From Leishmania mexicana MHOM/GT/2001/U1103 (Eukaryota > Euglenozoa > Kinetoplastea > Trypanosomatida > Trypanosomatidae), in assembly GCF_000234665.1 (NCBI RefSeq), contig NC_018332.1:1073556-1137555 (forward strand): a stretch of 64,000 nucleotides of DNA, written 5' to 3'. Positions 37,858-49,590 of this stretch are shown here, one piece after another (the first letter of the stretch is position 1; each line of letters opens with the position of its first letter). Under the pieces are notes generated by a model. That model was not told the origin of the DNA. It did not search any database and saw only the letters and a list, made by a program, of their open reading frames with translations. Made by a program: the position numbers and the translations under genes.

Positions 37858-39659
37858 TTGTGAGAAGAGCAAAATCGATGGAGAGCTTAGAGAAAACAAG
37901 AGAGGCTGATCGAGAGAGACACAGCAAGAAAACGGAGAGCGACAGTACCGCACCCCTCCATCGGCTTCTCTTTTCCTTCACCGCGCAGTCCTCCTGAGGT
38001 GAGTCGTGCACCTTCAGCGTCGGGTCTGCTGCTAATGAAGTGTACGTGTGTTGCGCAAGCGGCGAGTGAGGTGCCCACAGTGAGGCGCAATCGACGAGGA
38101 TTGCCACGACAGATCGTAAAGAGAAGGAACGACAAGAGAAAATTGCATGAGAGAGTGAGAAGGGAGCAACGGCATCGAAAGACAATGCGCGGGGAAAAAT
38201 GGCGGAAAGGAGCGTAAAGAGGCAGCACATGGATGTGACTGCCTTGCTGGTGGAGCGCGAAAGCGCACTCTCCTCCACGCATAGTAGGCTAAAACACCCG
38301 CTATCACCACTGAATGAAAGTGAGTAAGAACGCATCCACCCAGTGACACTGATATCCACATAGCTTTTCGCCGAAAAGCGCATACACACAAAAAAAAAGA
38401 TGGCGGAGAGAATAGAATCGATACGGCAGCGGAGCTAAAGAACGTTGCTCAACGAAGGAAGAAGAGGGGTTTACAAGGGGAAGGATGCGGTGAGGAGAAT
38501 AACAGTAGAAGCGATGACATCGGGACACCAACGAAAGAAAGCACACAGGCAAAAGTGGGACTTCTTGAAGGAGAGCCAAAACACGACCACAGTAGATAGA
38601 GAAGGCGGTCGAGGAGAAGGCCGAGGGAAGGTGAAGGTAAGGTAATGATGATACGCCTCGTCGTACGGCGGTCGCTTAGCAACACACCCTCTTCTTTCGA
38701 GGGCCTGCACTTGAAGTTATTCGTGTCATCTGAGGTGGTGCACTCCCAGCATTCGAGTCCTTTTCCCCCTTCACCTCAGCCCTCACCCCACTCTAACTCC
38801 CACCACCAACAGCCTCGTAACTCTAGGGTACTCAGACCACTCGGATACAGTCCATAACGCACACTAAGACGTACATGTTGTACCGCACAGAAGGAAGAAA
38901 AACAATAAGCGCCTATGAAGAATAACTTCGGTCTTATCCTGCTCGTCCAAACGCTCCATCACCTCACCGGCCTGATCCTCCCTTCTCCTTAGTCTCCCCC
39001 TTCTCTCGCTCCTCTCCAGTACTGCTAACCCGTGCCCGTCACTTCAAAATCGCAAGAAAAACCCTGAGTGGAGTGAGCAGAGTCTATCCCAGTACGTGGA
39101 CACCACAGCAGACACTCCTCAATAACAAAAGGGAAGGCACGCAGACAGGCAGCCAAGCCGCCGTCAATGAACAACTCTTGACAAGGTCAAAATGCAACGC
39201 GAAACACGCTAAGAAACGGAGGCGCAAGACACACACACACACACAGACGTATACCCCTACGCCTACCGTGTAAGGCGTACACATGACAATAGAGAACAGA
39301 AAGAACAGTCGGGGATAGCGGGGCGCAGGAGGGTGCGAGAAATCACAGCGAGAACAAGGAGATAGGAGGGGAACGCCGCACAGACGTACGGCTGGGGTTG
39401 GTGGCGGAAGTAGTGAGGAACGGAGGAGGGATACAAGGATGTCGGACGCCCCCGGGCGGATGAGCACGATAAGACCACGACAGAGAATAAAAAGGAAAGA
39501 AATGGGAGCGGTGAGAAGAGACGGTGCTCGTATGAAAAAAGGCGACGAGGGCGAACAGCAAACAAGCACACAGTGGCGGCAGCTGAGGCGCACTGCTTCT
39601 TGCGGCTTCGCGCTTTGCTGTAGAATTCCCGACGTCCTGAAACGGCGGTCGCCACTGGG
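37858..39659. other. Intergenic spacer
   Basis: 1.8 kb of purine-rich (38100-38210, 38440-38640) and pyrimidine-rich (38755-38810, 38985-39020) sequence with a CA run at 39230-39243. No gene is seen. Its left part probably holds the splice acceptor of the WD40 gene. Confidence 0.5.
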
Positions 39660-42420
39660 GAGGTGAGGGGGGAGGGGCGTGAGTTGACTGAGGAAGAGAG
39701 CTTCGTTATCGTGTTAGCGTTCACTGGAAAAGAGGCGGAGGTCCAGCACAATAGGCGAGCTCCCGCTGTGGAGCATGTAGCAGAGGCCACGCTCAATTTG
39801 CGAAAAGTCGCGAAAGAACTCAGACTGTGCGGCGTCTTACTAACATAGGCGCTGAAGAGACGCGAGCGGCTTCCGTCAAGGATACCGGTGCTTCGCGGAG
39901 GCACAGACGTGTAACTTGGGATGGTGCGAGAGAGACCTGTCTTGTTGGACGCAGTGTCAGACAGCACCGCCGGTTGACCAAACACGCGCGTGTCGCTTCG
40001 AGGCTTGCGCTGCACAACCGCGTCGCCTTTCTACGTATTGTTAGATGAGTGCATCTGCCTGAACAAAGCGCCTACTCACCTGTCCGCCTACACCTGCCGC
40101 TGCACAAGCTGCCGCCTCATTCCCTCCACTTCAGTCGTCGAAAGCATGTGCCGCTGCATGCACTAGTCCGTCGACGGCACAGCATCCAGAACGAGGAGAG
40201 GAGGTTCGCCGAGCACGCTGGCATCCCCGCCCTTCTCGAAAAATGGCACACCCGTGTTACTGACGTGTTGCACATCTCGCTCCCACAGTGCTTTGGCGTT
40301 GATACTCACGTTGAGCAGATCTACGATAGTACACACTCAGCGCACAATGTCCAAGGAGACAAGAGAACATTTCCCTTTTACCTGCATGAGCTTTGCTTCC
40401 GTGGAAGAAGCCGGACCGGCGGTGTCGCCTGGCCGCTCTTTCACCAGTGAAAACCAGGTCACGGGGGGACATGCAGCGCGCTCGTTCCATTTCTCCATCA
40501 ACGCAGCACCAACGTCCTCACGCAACCTCTTTAAGGCGGCCGCAGAAAGGGAGGTCCTGTTCTATGCACCCTTGAACAATTCCACCGTCTTTGCGCTGGT
40601 GACCACCTCGTCGCGGGGAGACGATGCCGCCTACAGAGAAGGTGACAGGTAGGCGTGCTCCCGCAGTCCTTTTGCTAGCTCAACGCCCATCAGCCGCACC
40701 GTCGCCGTGATCTTCGCGCTCAGCCTCACAATGCTGGCTGGCTGGAGCGATGGAAACTCCAGCGCGCTGGTGCCGTACAGCGGATTTTGGTAGGCAAAAT
40801 GCTTGTCCTCCTCCCCTCGTGCCTTGCGGCCCTTGACCGGCACCATGAAGTCAAATAGCTCCCCGAGTGACCACTGCAAGAAGAAGCTTGATGACATCTC
40901 CAGCATTGCGTCTGGAGACTCACGGGCGTCGTGCTTGCCATTCTTGCGTACCCAGCCCAGTGAGGCGCTCTCTTCGAGGCTGATAGCGAAAGTGGCGCTG
41001 CCCACAGTGAACCAGGACTCCTTGATGAGGTAGATGCTGGTCATCCCATACTGAAAAATCAGGCGGCCCATTGCGTGCTTAATGTTGTCTGTGTGGGCCA
41101 GGAGCGGCAGCCGCACGTCGCCTTGGGGAACCAATGGTAACTTGGCTGTGGCGCTCGCGGAGGTCGAGAGGTCACGGCAGTGCACTACGGTAGGGAGGTG
41201 GCGGGTTCGTGAGCATCACCCACAAGTCGCCACACGTGTGCTCCAGTCGCGCCTCGAGATAATCGCAGCGTATGCACAAATTGCTGCTATCGCGCTCCGG
41301 CACCGTCGCTGTGCCGTTTTCCACTGCTTGCGCATTCTCCTGCTGGAGCTCCTTGGAGCAGAGCTCCCAGTGCAGAATGCGCGACCTGTTTGCGCGCGGT
41401 AGCTCGATGCCTACCTATACAAAACGAAGGCCAAGATGCTTACCGAGAACCATTCGATCGTTCGGTTAGAGCAGCGTCTTCTCACCGATGAGCTTTCCGT
41501 TCCCACACGTCATGCCACATTCCCGCTTCCGTCACACACCTCACTCTTCGCAGCGTCCTACAGTGCGAGGAGTGGACGCTACGGTACAGCGTGTCGCCGT
41601 CCGAGAGTGGTGGCATTGCGCAAAAGCCCAGTGGCGACGCAACTGCTGCCTCTCTTATGATGTAGGTGCAATTCTCGTGGATGTCGTACGCCAGCTTCTC
41701 GCCCACAGTCAGCTACGGATTCAGGTTCATACAGTACAGTCCCAGCTCCACAGGGCTAAAGTGGTTCTTTTCACTGATTATCAAAGACCACGCGCGCACG
41801 TCTTGAAATCGGACGCCGCAGCCGATGTGCTCTTTATGTCCCACGCGGCAGCACGACGGCCTCTCCTTTAATGTGCGTGTCTCCGCAGCGAGGAGGCCGA
41901 GGTAAATATAGTTGCGTGCAGTTTCCTTCTGGATATGCAGTCCGACTGAAGGAACGGGACAGCCAAACACCACAGCCGCGCTGTCTGTTAGACGAGAAAA
42001 GACTCAGTCGCGTATTCCACAGTGCGGCACACCACTACCGTAAAACGCTGCACCTAAAACGCAAACAAAAAAAGACTCTTGTGGTACAACGCTCGTTGCG
42101 CATATGGAGAAGCGGCCGTGAGCGCCGTTCTCAGTCTCGACGACAGCGGTGATGTCGCTGCAGTGCTCGCATCGGTATTGGATGAGGCCATGAGCCTTTT
42201 CCTCCACAAAAGACAGTATGAACGGCATTGCACACGTCTCCTTTCGGGTTGATGGATTCGGCGGAGAAGTAGAGCATCGCTTCGCGCAGCGTCTTCCGTA
42301 CTCCGCCATCCCGACAAAGCTGAGGAGGAGGATGCGCTCAGCGCTCTCGCTAATGACATCTTTGATGAGCCCCTGCTCATCGTTGCCAAAGACCGCCACG
42401 AGAAAGTCCGTCTGAGACAT
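39660..42420 (-). pseudogene. Degenerate pseudogene of a long unrecognised protein (about 900 codons)
   Basis: Starting at an ATG at 42420 (MSQTDFLVAVFGND), protein-like sequence runs for about 2.7 kb but is broken. In one frame there are stops at 42004-42006 (TGA), 41713-41715 (TAG) and 41482-41484 (TGA). At about 41400-41180 good coding continues in another frame (containing LCIRCDYLEARLEHTCGDLW). A third segment follows from 41185, with stops at 40631-40633, 40562-40564 and 40337-40339. It then resumes with NVSINAKALWERDVQ, and the C-terminal part probably ends near 39700. The segments read as natural protein (mixed composition, Cys pairs RCEHC and CIRC, strand/helix alternation) and stay on the same strand as all neighbours. 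I do not recognise the family. Broken genes of this size are uncommon in trypanosomatid arrays. Confidence 0.75.
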
Positions 42421-43777
42421 TGTATTCTCATTACGGGGTCGTTTTTGCCTCCGCCCAACTATGCTCCTTCACTCACGCAACCTCCATCTCGACCTGTGTG
42501 TCCGTGTGCACTTCTATCTGCCCGCGCGCCGAGGGGGGATGGAGAGAAACAGAAAGAGAGGGAGGGGCAGAGAGTCGTTGCAAGACGAGCGTCATGAGGA
42601 AACCAAACGAATGACGTCCTGCCAACGAGAGAGGAGACAGAAATCACGCACAAACAAAGGGGGAGATGCAGAGATGGCAAGAGAGGCGACATCACTGCAC
42701 GAGTCAGCACATACTCAGGAGTAAGCACAACAGCTGCACTCAGCGAGGTCCTGTGTAATGCAGTCGACAAGAAGAGCAAAAAGAACGTATGAGAGGATCA
42801 GAGAAGTGGGAAAACAGCACCAAAAGCAGCAAGTATAGCTAAGAGGGAAGTGAGGACAGAGTGCATGCAAGAAACACAAAGTTCCCTTGGGACTGCGCAC
42901 TGTCTGTGGGTTCACCGGTTTCTGAGAGCTAATAGTGTGGCGAAGTGCGGGGAGAGAGGGAGATAAACCTCCCGCGTTCACAAAGTACTTCGCAATGTTG
43001 CAGCCTACGCTCAGCGCACCTTCACGCTAGCCGTTTTCTTATGGGCTCTATTTTCAGTCTTCTTGTTTGATCATGTCCTCACACTCTCATCCAGCCACCA
43101 AATGAGCGACAAGTCATCTTCGGGAGAAAGTTGAGAGGGATGCGCAGAGAGGCTCGATTCCGTTGAAAATCCATTTCTTCATTTCGATCTCGCAAACACC
43201 GATGGCCTGCGCACCCTCACAGCAGTGCAAAAATGAATTCACTCACGATAGGGGGGGGGGCGGCAAAGCCAAGATCTAAAAGACATGAAAAGAGGGAAAA
43301 AACATCAGCCAGAGCCTCTGATTGGGTTTGTGCCTTCAGTTTGGGACACCTTCGCCCTCTCCGTCACATCTTTTCACCTGGCCCCTTTCAGCTCATTGCC
43401 TACCCAGAAATTCTCGCCCGGCATCCTGCTACTACGACTGTCGTGACATTAATCACGCTCACCGCACCACCTCAGCAACAGCCAACAACGCGAAAAAATA
43501 CACCTGGAGGGGATAGATAAGACGGTGTGGTAGTTAACACATGGGCAGTCAGCGCGGACGACGGAGAACTCCCCGAAGAGGGGAAAGGAGAGAGGAAGTA
43601 CATGCTGCCGGCATGACGGGAGAACATTGCTGTGTCCATTTTGTCAGTGCAGAATGCGGACACGGGCTGCATTCCTCCACTGAACACCGCCGCTGAGCGC
43701 GTGCAGCGTGTGTGCTTCCCTATGCTTGAGTGACAGAAAAGACGAGCGGCAACAGAAGAAGAGCTGAAGGGTACATC
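42421..43777. other. Intergenic spacer
   Basis: 1.36 kb with purine runs at 42535-42570 and 42940-42965 and a G run at 43250-43262. No gene is seen. Confidence 0.5.
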
Positions 43778-44143
43778 TTAGTCCTCCAGTGCCTCCAAAG
43801 CAGCTACATCAAACAGTTCATCATCTATGTAGTCCACAAAGTTCTTTTGAAGGAAGCTCTTGAGCGCATCACCACTGAGATCACAGCCTTCACGGAGGAC
43901 TGCATCCTCCCGTTCTCGAGAGCTTTCCATGTGAACCGACTCATCGCTGTGAACAGACGGAGCATCCGCGCTCTCGGATATGTGTGTATCTGGCAGGTAC
44001 TTCTTCGCTTCCTGTCTTTTTGGCATTCGCACATTAGTCGTGGCCGGCAGCGCCTCTGCGAGCGGAGGGGGAGAAGAGCTCTCTCGGCTGCTCGGTGCCG
44101 GCGAGGGTGTCTCGATGCGGGCGCGCTTCACTCCCCGATTCAT
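43778..44143 (-). CDS. Small hypothetical protein, 121 aa
   Basis: The ATG at 44143 (MNRGVKRARIETP) is preferred over the upstream extension, which reads like UTR. The N-terminus has a basic KRAR cluster that could act as a nuclear signal, then a Ser/Pro-rich linker and a second basic patch (MPKRQEAKK). The acidic C-terminal half ends in an amphipathic segment (SGDALKSFLQKNFVDYIDDELFDV). Not recognised. The ordered charge segregation and correct orientation argue that it is real. Confidence 0.6.
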   Translation of the reverse strand: MNRGVKRARIETPSPAPSSRESSSPPPLAEALPATTNVRMPKRQEAKKYLPDTHISESADAPSVHSDESVHMESSREREDAVLREGCDLSGDALKSFLQKNFVDYIDDELFDVAALEALED

Positions 44144-45022
44144 CCACGCAGTCACCTGTGGTAGGAAAGGTGCGTAGGTATGCGCCTTAGCGCGTAAAAC
44201 TGTGTGTGTGTGCCTCCTTATCTGCGTGCTCTTCTCGTGGAGGTCTGTGCAGCGGCGGCAGCGCCAGCGCGTCCCTAAACTACTTGTACGGGCCCCCACA
44301 CTCGTGAATCTTCGGGTTGCAAGGAACAGAACGAGAGCAGTACCGTAGTGCATTGAAGTTTGTCGAAAAGTGCGAGGGATTCGTCACAGAAGTCGCGTAT
44401 ATGCTGCATAGACGAGGCCTGTAAGAGAAGGCGCATTGTGCCTTTTTTGTGTTTACGTGTGCGCATGACAGCGCCCACAACATGCCGCGTCGCACAAAAA
44501 TGTGCGACACCAATACAGGACAGAGACCGACCTTCGAACGTTCAGTGCCCCCCCCCCAAAAAAAAAATAGCTATGGAGCGTCTCTAAAGCGTGCACACAT
44601 TATGCCAGGAGGCCTCCCCAAGAGAGACCACAGGAGTTCAGAGTGCGTCATACAGGTCGATCGCCCGAGTCGAACAGTTTCCTTCCTGCCTACAGTTCAA
44701 TATTTTTTTTCAGTATTCCGTTGCTTTCAAATGCAAAACCCAGAGGTCATGAAAAGGTGAACAATGCACCTTCACTGCCTTGCCTCGCTCTCGTATTGTG
44801 ATGGTTTTCTTTCTCTCCCCGCCCCTCCTCCTCGTCACTCACGCAAGACCGCTGCACACAGACGAAGCGGACCCTCTACCATCCAAATCCACAAACAAGG
44901 AAAAGCTGGAAAACATACGAGAGAAAAGAGAGGATGGCACCATGAGCACCCTTGCCCTCACTTCAGAGACAAGAAGAGTGAAGAGAAGATAGGGGGAGGC
45001 GAACCTGATCCGTTAGCGTCCA
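44144..45022. other. Intergenic spacer
   Basis: About 0.9 kb, containing an oligo-C/oligo-A junction at 44550-44569 and a T run at 44703-44710. No gene is seen. Confidence 0.5.
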
Positions 45023-45532
45023 TCAATCGTGATGGTAACCTGTGAAGACTGTCTTGTCCTTGGTGAAGGTGCGCTCCGCACGCGTGGTGTTGGCAGGATT
45101 GGTCGCAAAGCGGTACGGTTTCCAACGCGCCGTTGTAGTTACCTGAGGGCCCATTAGCCCCACGTTACACAGCATACGCTTCACAGGACGATGGTGGTAG
45201 TTACACAGCTGTAGTTTGTCATCCATAAGGTAGCGAGTAAGGATGTACACGCCATCTTTCTCGACACGGTCAAACGGGGCAAAGCGAGTGTCCCACGGCT
45301 CTACTCGTTTTGTAGAACTGAAGTCTACATACGCTCGGAGACTGTCTGCCAACACGCGGTGGCGGTCGAGGAGGTACTCATCGCGCCACTTCTGCGCCTT
45401 CTCATGAAATCCGGAGCCAACTTTCGGGCGCTTCTTCGGCTTGGCCCAAAAGCGCCTCTGGTACGTCAAACAGCCACAGAAAGTGGCAGTGCAGCCGCGC
45501 AGATCAGCGCTGCTAACAAAACTGCGGCTCAT
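45023..45532 (-). CDS. Hypothetical protein, probably mitochondrial, 169 aa
   Basis: The ATG at 45532 (MSRSFVSSADLRG) is the first true ATG; the frame upstream to 45607 has only a non-ATG start. The first 30 residues are Ser/Arg/Cys-rich without acidic runs until the basic stretch RRFWAKPKKRPK, as in a mitochondrial presequence. The rest is basic with aromatic clusters and ends in KDKTVFTGYHHD. Small basic proteins like this are often kinetoplastid mitoribosomal subunits, but I cannot match it to one. A purine-rich plus-strand tract at 45571-45627 and an AG near 45568 would give a 5' UTR of about 35 nt. Confidence 0.75.
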   Translation of the reverse strand: MSRSFVSSADLRGCTATFCGCLTYQRRFWAKPKKRPKVGSGFHEKAQKWRDEYLLDRHRVLADSLRAYVDFSSTKRVEPWDTRFAPFDRVEKDGVYILTRYLMDDKLQLCNYHHRPVKRMLCNVGLMGPQVTTTARWKPYRFATNPANTTRAERTFTKDKTVFTGYHHD

Positions 45533-46285
45533 GACTCCGTCGGCTGCGTCACGGCACAATGTGACTCCTCGACAAGAAAAGGCAATAAGAGACAAGTAAG
45601 GCACCAACCGCAGGGGAAGGAAGACAGGTCAGCGAGACCTACAACTGCTGCTGCTCCGCAACGGCGACAGCAACAACAAAAATAGGTGGAACGTCACGGT
45701 GTGAGGGCAATGCGTGACTCGTGGCTTTCAGGTGTGTATCCGTTCGTGTGTTGTTGCAAACGGAACAGAAAATCGGCGTCCGAAGACGTCAACGTCCCGG
45801 TAGACACGTGTGAAGAGGAGAAAACAATTGAGGTGCCGAAAATGGGGTGGGGGGCAGCAGCGGTGGATGCCGAGAACGTGGAAGCCCCGTGGCGGGAAGG
45901 GGAAAGCAGAGGATGGGTAAACGCGTTACTGGTGCCACAAGCAGACACACACAAACAAAGACAAAGAAACAGTAAAGGGGGAAAGCATACAACTCCTCTG
46001 GCGAGTTTATCCTCTGAGATAGGTAATGCAAAACCCTCGATTAATACTGTCAACGTACACTAGCGCCAGCGAAGCGGTTGCTTTACTCCACACAACTCCG
46101 TTTGGACTCGTGACTCTCAACCACGTCGGCCGGTGAATTTCTCGTTTCTGGTCCTCCTTTGCTCACGTCTACTGTTCGTTTGTGCTGTTTCTCCCGTTTT
46201 GTTTCCCTCTGATCAGCTTAGTAAGTTCAGCGGCGTCAACGCTCATCACGTGAGGTGTCGAGGAGTAAAGACACAGACACCCACC
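45533..46285. other. Intergenic spacer
   Basis: 0.75 kb, with no gene seen. It includes the pyrimidine tract serving the 169-aa gene. Confidence 0.5.
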
Positions 46286-46993
46286 TTATGTCTTATAACG
46301 CAGCAGCTCCTCCAGTCGAGACACATTCGCCTTCATTGCAGCCAGCTCTTCGCGCAACTCCTCCGCTGACAGCGTGGAATCGAGATTCTGGAGAGGCGAC
46401 GCGGTGACCACCTTCCCCACCGGAGAATGGGGCTCTACTGCGAGCGGTTGGGCGACCAATTGTGTACTTGCGCGCTCCCGAAGTCTTTCTTCTTCGCGCC
46501 GCTCTTCGAAGTATTGGCTCGCACCTTGCTTTTGAAGCTTCTTTTCTGCTCCCTTGAGGCGCAGTTCTTCAGCCTGTTTAGCATCCAGTTTTCGCCAGTA
46601 CATCTCCCGCACCGCCTCTTTCACAAACTCAGCAGCGGCCTCCTCCTTCACTTCCTCATCCGTCAGTGCTAGGGCTACCTTCATGGGGTCCTGTGGGAGG
46701 GGAATGTGCGCAAAGAGATCGTCGACCTTGGCATCCAAGCTCTTTGAGAACGCTTCATCTGCCTCCGGACTCTCCATGTGAGAGAGCTCTGCGCGGTGCA
46801 CGTAGTTTTGCAGTGTCTCGCCTATCCCTTTCGTGCGCAACTCATTCTCGTTTCTTAGATCCTCCTGGAGCGTCTTCAGAAGATTGCCGGACATGGTAGT
46901 TGTGCCGAGGATGCTCCCAGTGCCGCACCCCGAGAACCAGCGGCGGCATCCTCCGCAAAGCGGTAGAATCGACAAGCGAGTCCCGTAGCCCAT
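46286..46993 (-). CDS. Hypothetical coiled-coil protein, possibly mitochondrial, 235 aa
   Basis: ATGs at 46993 (MGYGTRLSILPL) and 46894 (MSGNLLKTLQ) are both possible. The longer form adds 33 residues rich in Arg, Gly and Cys without acidic residues, which resembles a mitochondrial presequence. The mature part is highly charged and helical, with a coiled-coil stretch rich in Glu, Lys and Arg from about 135 to 195 (for example YFEERREEERLRER). A second short coil closes the C-terminus (ELREELAAMKANVSRLEELLR). No family is recognised; a subunit of a mitochondrial complex or a structural protein is possible. Confidence 0.75.
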   Translation of the reverse strand: MGYGTRLSILPLCGGCRRWFSGCGTGSILGTTTMSGNLLKTLQEDLRNENELRTKGIGETLQNYVHRAELSHMESPEADEAFSKSLDAKVDDLFAHIPLPQDPMKVALALTDEEVKEEAAAEFVKEAVREMYWRKLDAKQAEELRLKGAEKKLQKQGASQYFEERREEERLRERASTQLVAQPLAVEPHSPVGKVVTASPLQNLDSTLSAEELREELAAMKANVSRLEELLRYKT

Positions 46994-47728
46994 CCCTCAC
47001 CAATACGCTTCTTTTTTGTTTTTGTTTCTCGCTCAGTGGTGCCAAGAATCAGTACATCATATACATGCCCATATACAAGTCCACAAGCGCACAGAAGTCA
47101 GCTACGCGCACAGCGAGTTCCTTACCGCCTTCGCCATGATCATTGCCATGTACATGCAGAGGAGAGGCAAAACAAAAGAAATGAGAGCAAGGAAGAGAGT
47201 CGGGAGAGTGAGATGTGCCGTGAGCATGCGTGTGTTGATGCCACAAGCATGGACAGCGCCTAAGGGCGCAGACGGTATTTGCATAAAGAGTCCACAACGA
47301 ACTCAGCTGTGCTGATTATAGCCTTCCAGCAAAATGGCATGTACTGCAGCAGCCTCTCACACTTTAGTGCGACAACGCACACAAACTCTGTTATTTGTTC
47401 TATGCATTTCAGCTCGTTTTTTCTATGAACTCTTTACACAACTTCCAGCACCAACTCATCGACTACTGCGATATAGTCGTGGGGTATGGCAGTATAGGCC
47501 GGAGAGACGCGTAACGCAGCAGAAAACAAAGCAGTCGATTTAGAGAAACAACAAGTAAAACAACACCGATGCAAGAAGCTGCGTTGCACAGATTGGTCGT
47601 GCAATTCGTGAGCCGTTCCTCAAGAGTGATCCGATCGGCAACACTCTATAACCGCAAAGACATACCGAGTAGCTCGGCGGTCTTCGAACTGGCCTACTCA
47701 TCGCCTCTGCACAGCTGGTCAAGAAAAT
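46994..47728. other. Intergenic spacer
   Basis: 0.73 kb. A purine-rich plus-strand tract at 47155-47215 is the likely pyrimidine tract for the 235-aa gene. No gene is seen. Confidence 0.5.
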
Positions 47729-48880
47729 TTACGACACACATGCTTCCCTGCCCGATCCAGGATACTGGATCGGGCTACCGATGCTGGCAGTGCACTCATC
47801 GGAAGCATACCAGTCAAAAAGAGGCTCCCCCGTACCCGTATTGCGGATAAACCCGGCAAACGGGTACAACACCTCCAACCATACGCCATGGTGCGAGTGA
47901 TCCTTTGGAGAAGAAAGGTATACTTGATCGCCGAATTCGAGGGTGCGTAGAGTTTGGGCACACTCATTCGGTGCCGCATAGACCACGAGCAGTGACGACC
48001 GCAGTTGCACAAACAGGCACGCAGATACGTGTGGCAGCGCGGGTATCCAAAGATGCCGCAGCAACGTTGGTTGAAACAAATCACAACTCAGTAGTGCTTG
48101 CGCGTTAGGTCGGCGCTTCCAGTTTCTGCTCAGCATTGCCATCACGCAGTCCCCAAGCGCTCGGCTGTACCCACTCAGCGTGCTAGGGTGAGGAGGGGAA
48201 AGCCTAAGGACACATCTTGTGTGAGTGTCCACACTGGTGACCTTAAACGGTGAATCGTTCACCATCATACGATACACAACAAGCCCCATGCTCCAAATAT
48301 CTGCCTTCGATGTGTAGGCGTAGCCCGCAATAATCTCTGGCGCTAGGTAAAGCGGGGTGCCGACACGCGAAACGACGCGCGCACCACACCGCGAAAGGCG
48401 CTTCACCGATCCGAAATCACCGAGCTTTGCCACCGGCCACCTACCGCCGCCTGCCCTCGCCGATGAGAGGAATATGTTTTCCGGTTTTATGTCACGGTGC
48501 ACTCTGTTTCTCTTGTGTATGTGATCAAGCCCGAGGAGGAGTTGAGCAATAATATTAAGCACCTCCTCCTCCGGCAAGGGGTAGTCCTTTTTCAGGTAGT
48601 CACCAAGATCCCCGGCGTCGCAATAGTCCATGAGAATACAAACGCGGCTCTCGCGGTCGATCCATGCGTCGTGGGACGTTACGACATTGAGACTGCAAAG
48701 ATTCATCATTCCGAGATACTCCTCGAGAAAGCCGGATTGCTTCACCAGCGACTTTGAACGCTTCACAACAAAGCAGGTGTCGTTTGCATCCCGAACAACA
48801 TACGTGTCCCCGAAAGCGCCGCATCCAAGGAAGCCGACAAAGCGCAGCCCGCGACGGGCAAAGTCGGCTGCAATATCCAT
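47729..48880 (-). CDS. NEK-like serine/threonine protein kinase with SH3-like tail, 383 aa
   Basis: The ATG at 48880 (MDIAADFARRG) is the first true ATG. Complete kinase core: glycine loop GCGAFGDTYV, ATP-binding Lys40 (FVVKR), catalytic HRD 128-130 in VHRDIKPEN, DFG 155-157 and APE 180-182 in GTPLYLAPEI. The TPLYLAPE activation segment and overall pattern fit the NEK group, which is greatly expanded in trypanosomatids and often acts in flagellum/basal-body biology. After the kinase domain a segment (about residues 290-345) with YAAPNE...LEFGDQVYL...GVWLEVLYPFAGFIRN looks like a bacterial-type SH3 (SH3b) domain. All catalytic residues are present, so the enzyme should be active. Group assignment is moderately sure. 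Confidence 0.9.
   Translation of the reverse strand: MDIAADFARRGLRFVGFLGCGAFGDTYVVRDANDTCFVVKRSKSLVKQSGFLEEYLGMMNLCSLNVVTSHDAWIDRESRVCILMDYCDAGDLGDYLKKDYPLPEEEVLNIIAQLLLGLDHIHKRNRVHRDIKPENIFLSSARAGGGRWPVAKLGDFGSVKRLSRCGARVVSRVGTPLYLAPEIIAGYAYTSKADIWSMGLVVYRMMVNDSPFKVTSVDTHTRCVLRLSPPHPSTLSGYSRALGDCVMAMLSRNWKRRPNAQALLSCDLFQPTLLRHLWIPALPHVSACLFVQLRSSLLVVYAAPNECAQTLRTLEFGDQVYLSSPKDHSHHGVWLEVLYPFAGFIRNTGTGEPLFDWYASDECTASIGSPIQYPGSGREACVS
47751..47774. other. Perfect 10-bp inverted repeat inside kinase 3' coding end
   Basis: CCCGATCCAG, GATA loop, CTGGATCGGG: a perfect 10-bp stem with a 4-base loop, located over the last codons of the kinase gene, about 20 bases before its stop. A role in RNA folding is possible; chance is also possible. 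Confidence 0.6.
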
Positions 48881-49590
48881 CGCCCCTAGCACCCCACCCA
48901 CTTCTCATTGCATGTGTGTCAGTGCTATGAACGTTTGAAGGAGTCCCCCCGTTGTGGTAAAGGGTGTCTCCGTACGTACATGGTATCCGACCGGCAGATA
49001 AGGCAGAGGGGGCGAGGATTGCAGTGAGGGAAATGGTCTGATTTGATCTGCGCACGGAGAGCGCGCACAGGATCGTTGAAGTGCTCTCCGTTGCCACCCT
49101 CACCGAACAGCGCTGGAGCAACTTGATACACTCCACGACTCGCTCGTCACACTACCACTAAGGAGCCTAGGACGCATAAAATATAGAACTGATGAGATGA
49201 TCCATGCGCATCCCATCAAAATCGCACTCGAGAGTTGGTAGTTCACACCACCAGTGGGACAGCACAGGCCACTAGCGCGCGATAACAACCCAACTGCCTC
49301 ACAGGCGTTGGCACTCTTTATTTCCCTCATACTGTGCGTGGCGCCGCAGGTGGACTGACTTCTTCGATGCCGCATGCAACAAGACGGTGGAGCACAGAAA
49401 AACAGAGAGCAGATTTTGCCTCTTGGCGCTTCAACCATCTCCACCGCAATGGCTACCGTAGCATCACACACACGGATACAGACACATATACACATCCACA
49501 GCGCAGATTCGCGCGTCTCGGCGACTCCAGGTTACCAGCACAACACTTTCCCCTTCACAGTGGCCTCCCTCAAGCACGCTCCGAGGTCGA
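48881..49590. other. Intergenic spacer
   Basis: 0.7 kb, with no gene seen. It should hold the GNA1 3' UTR and the kinase 5' UTR. Confidence 0.5.
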
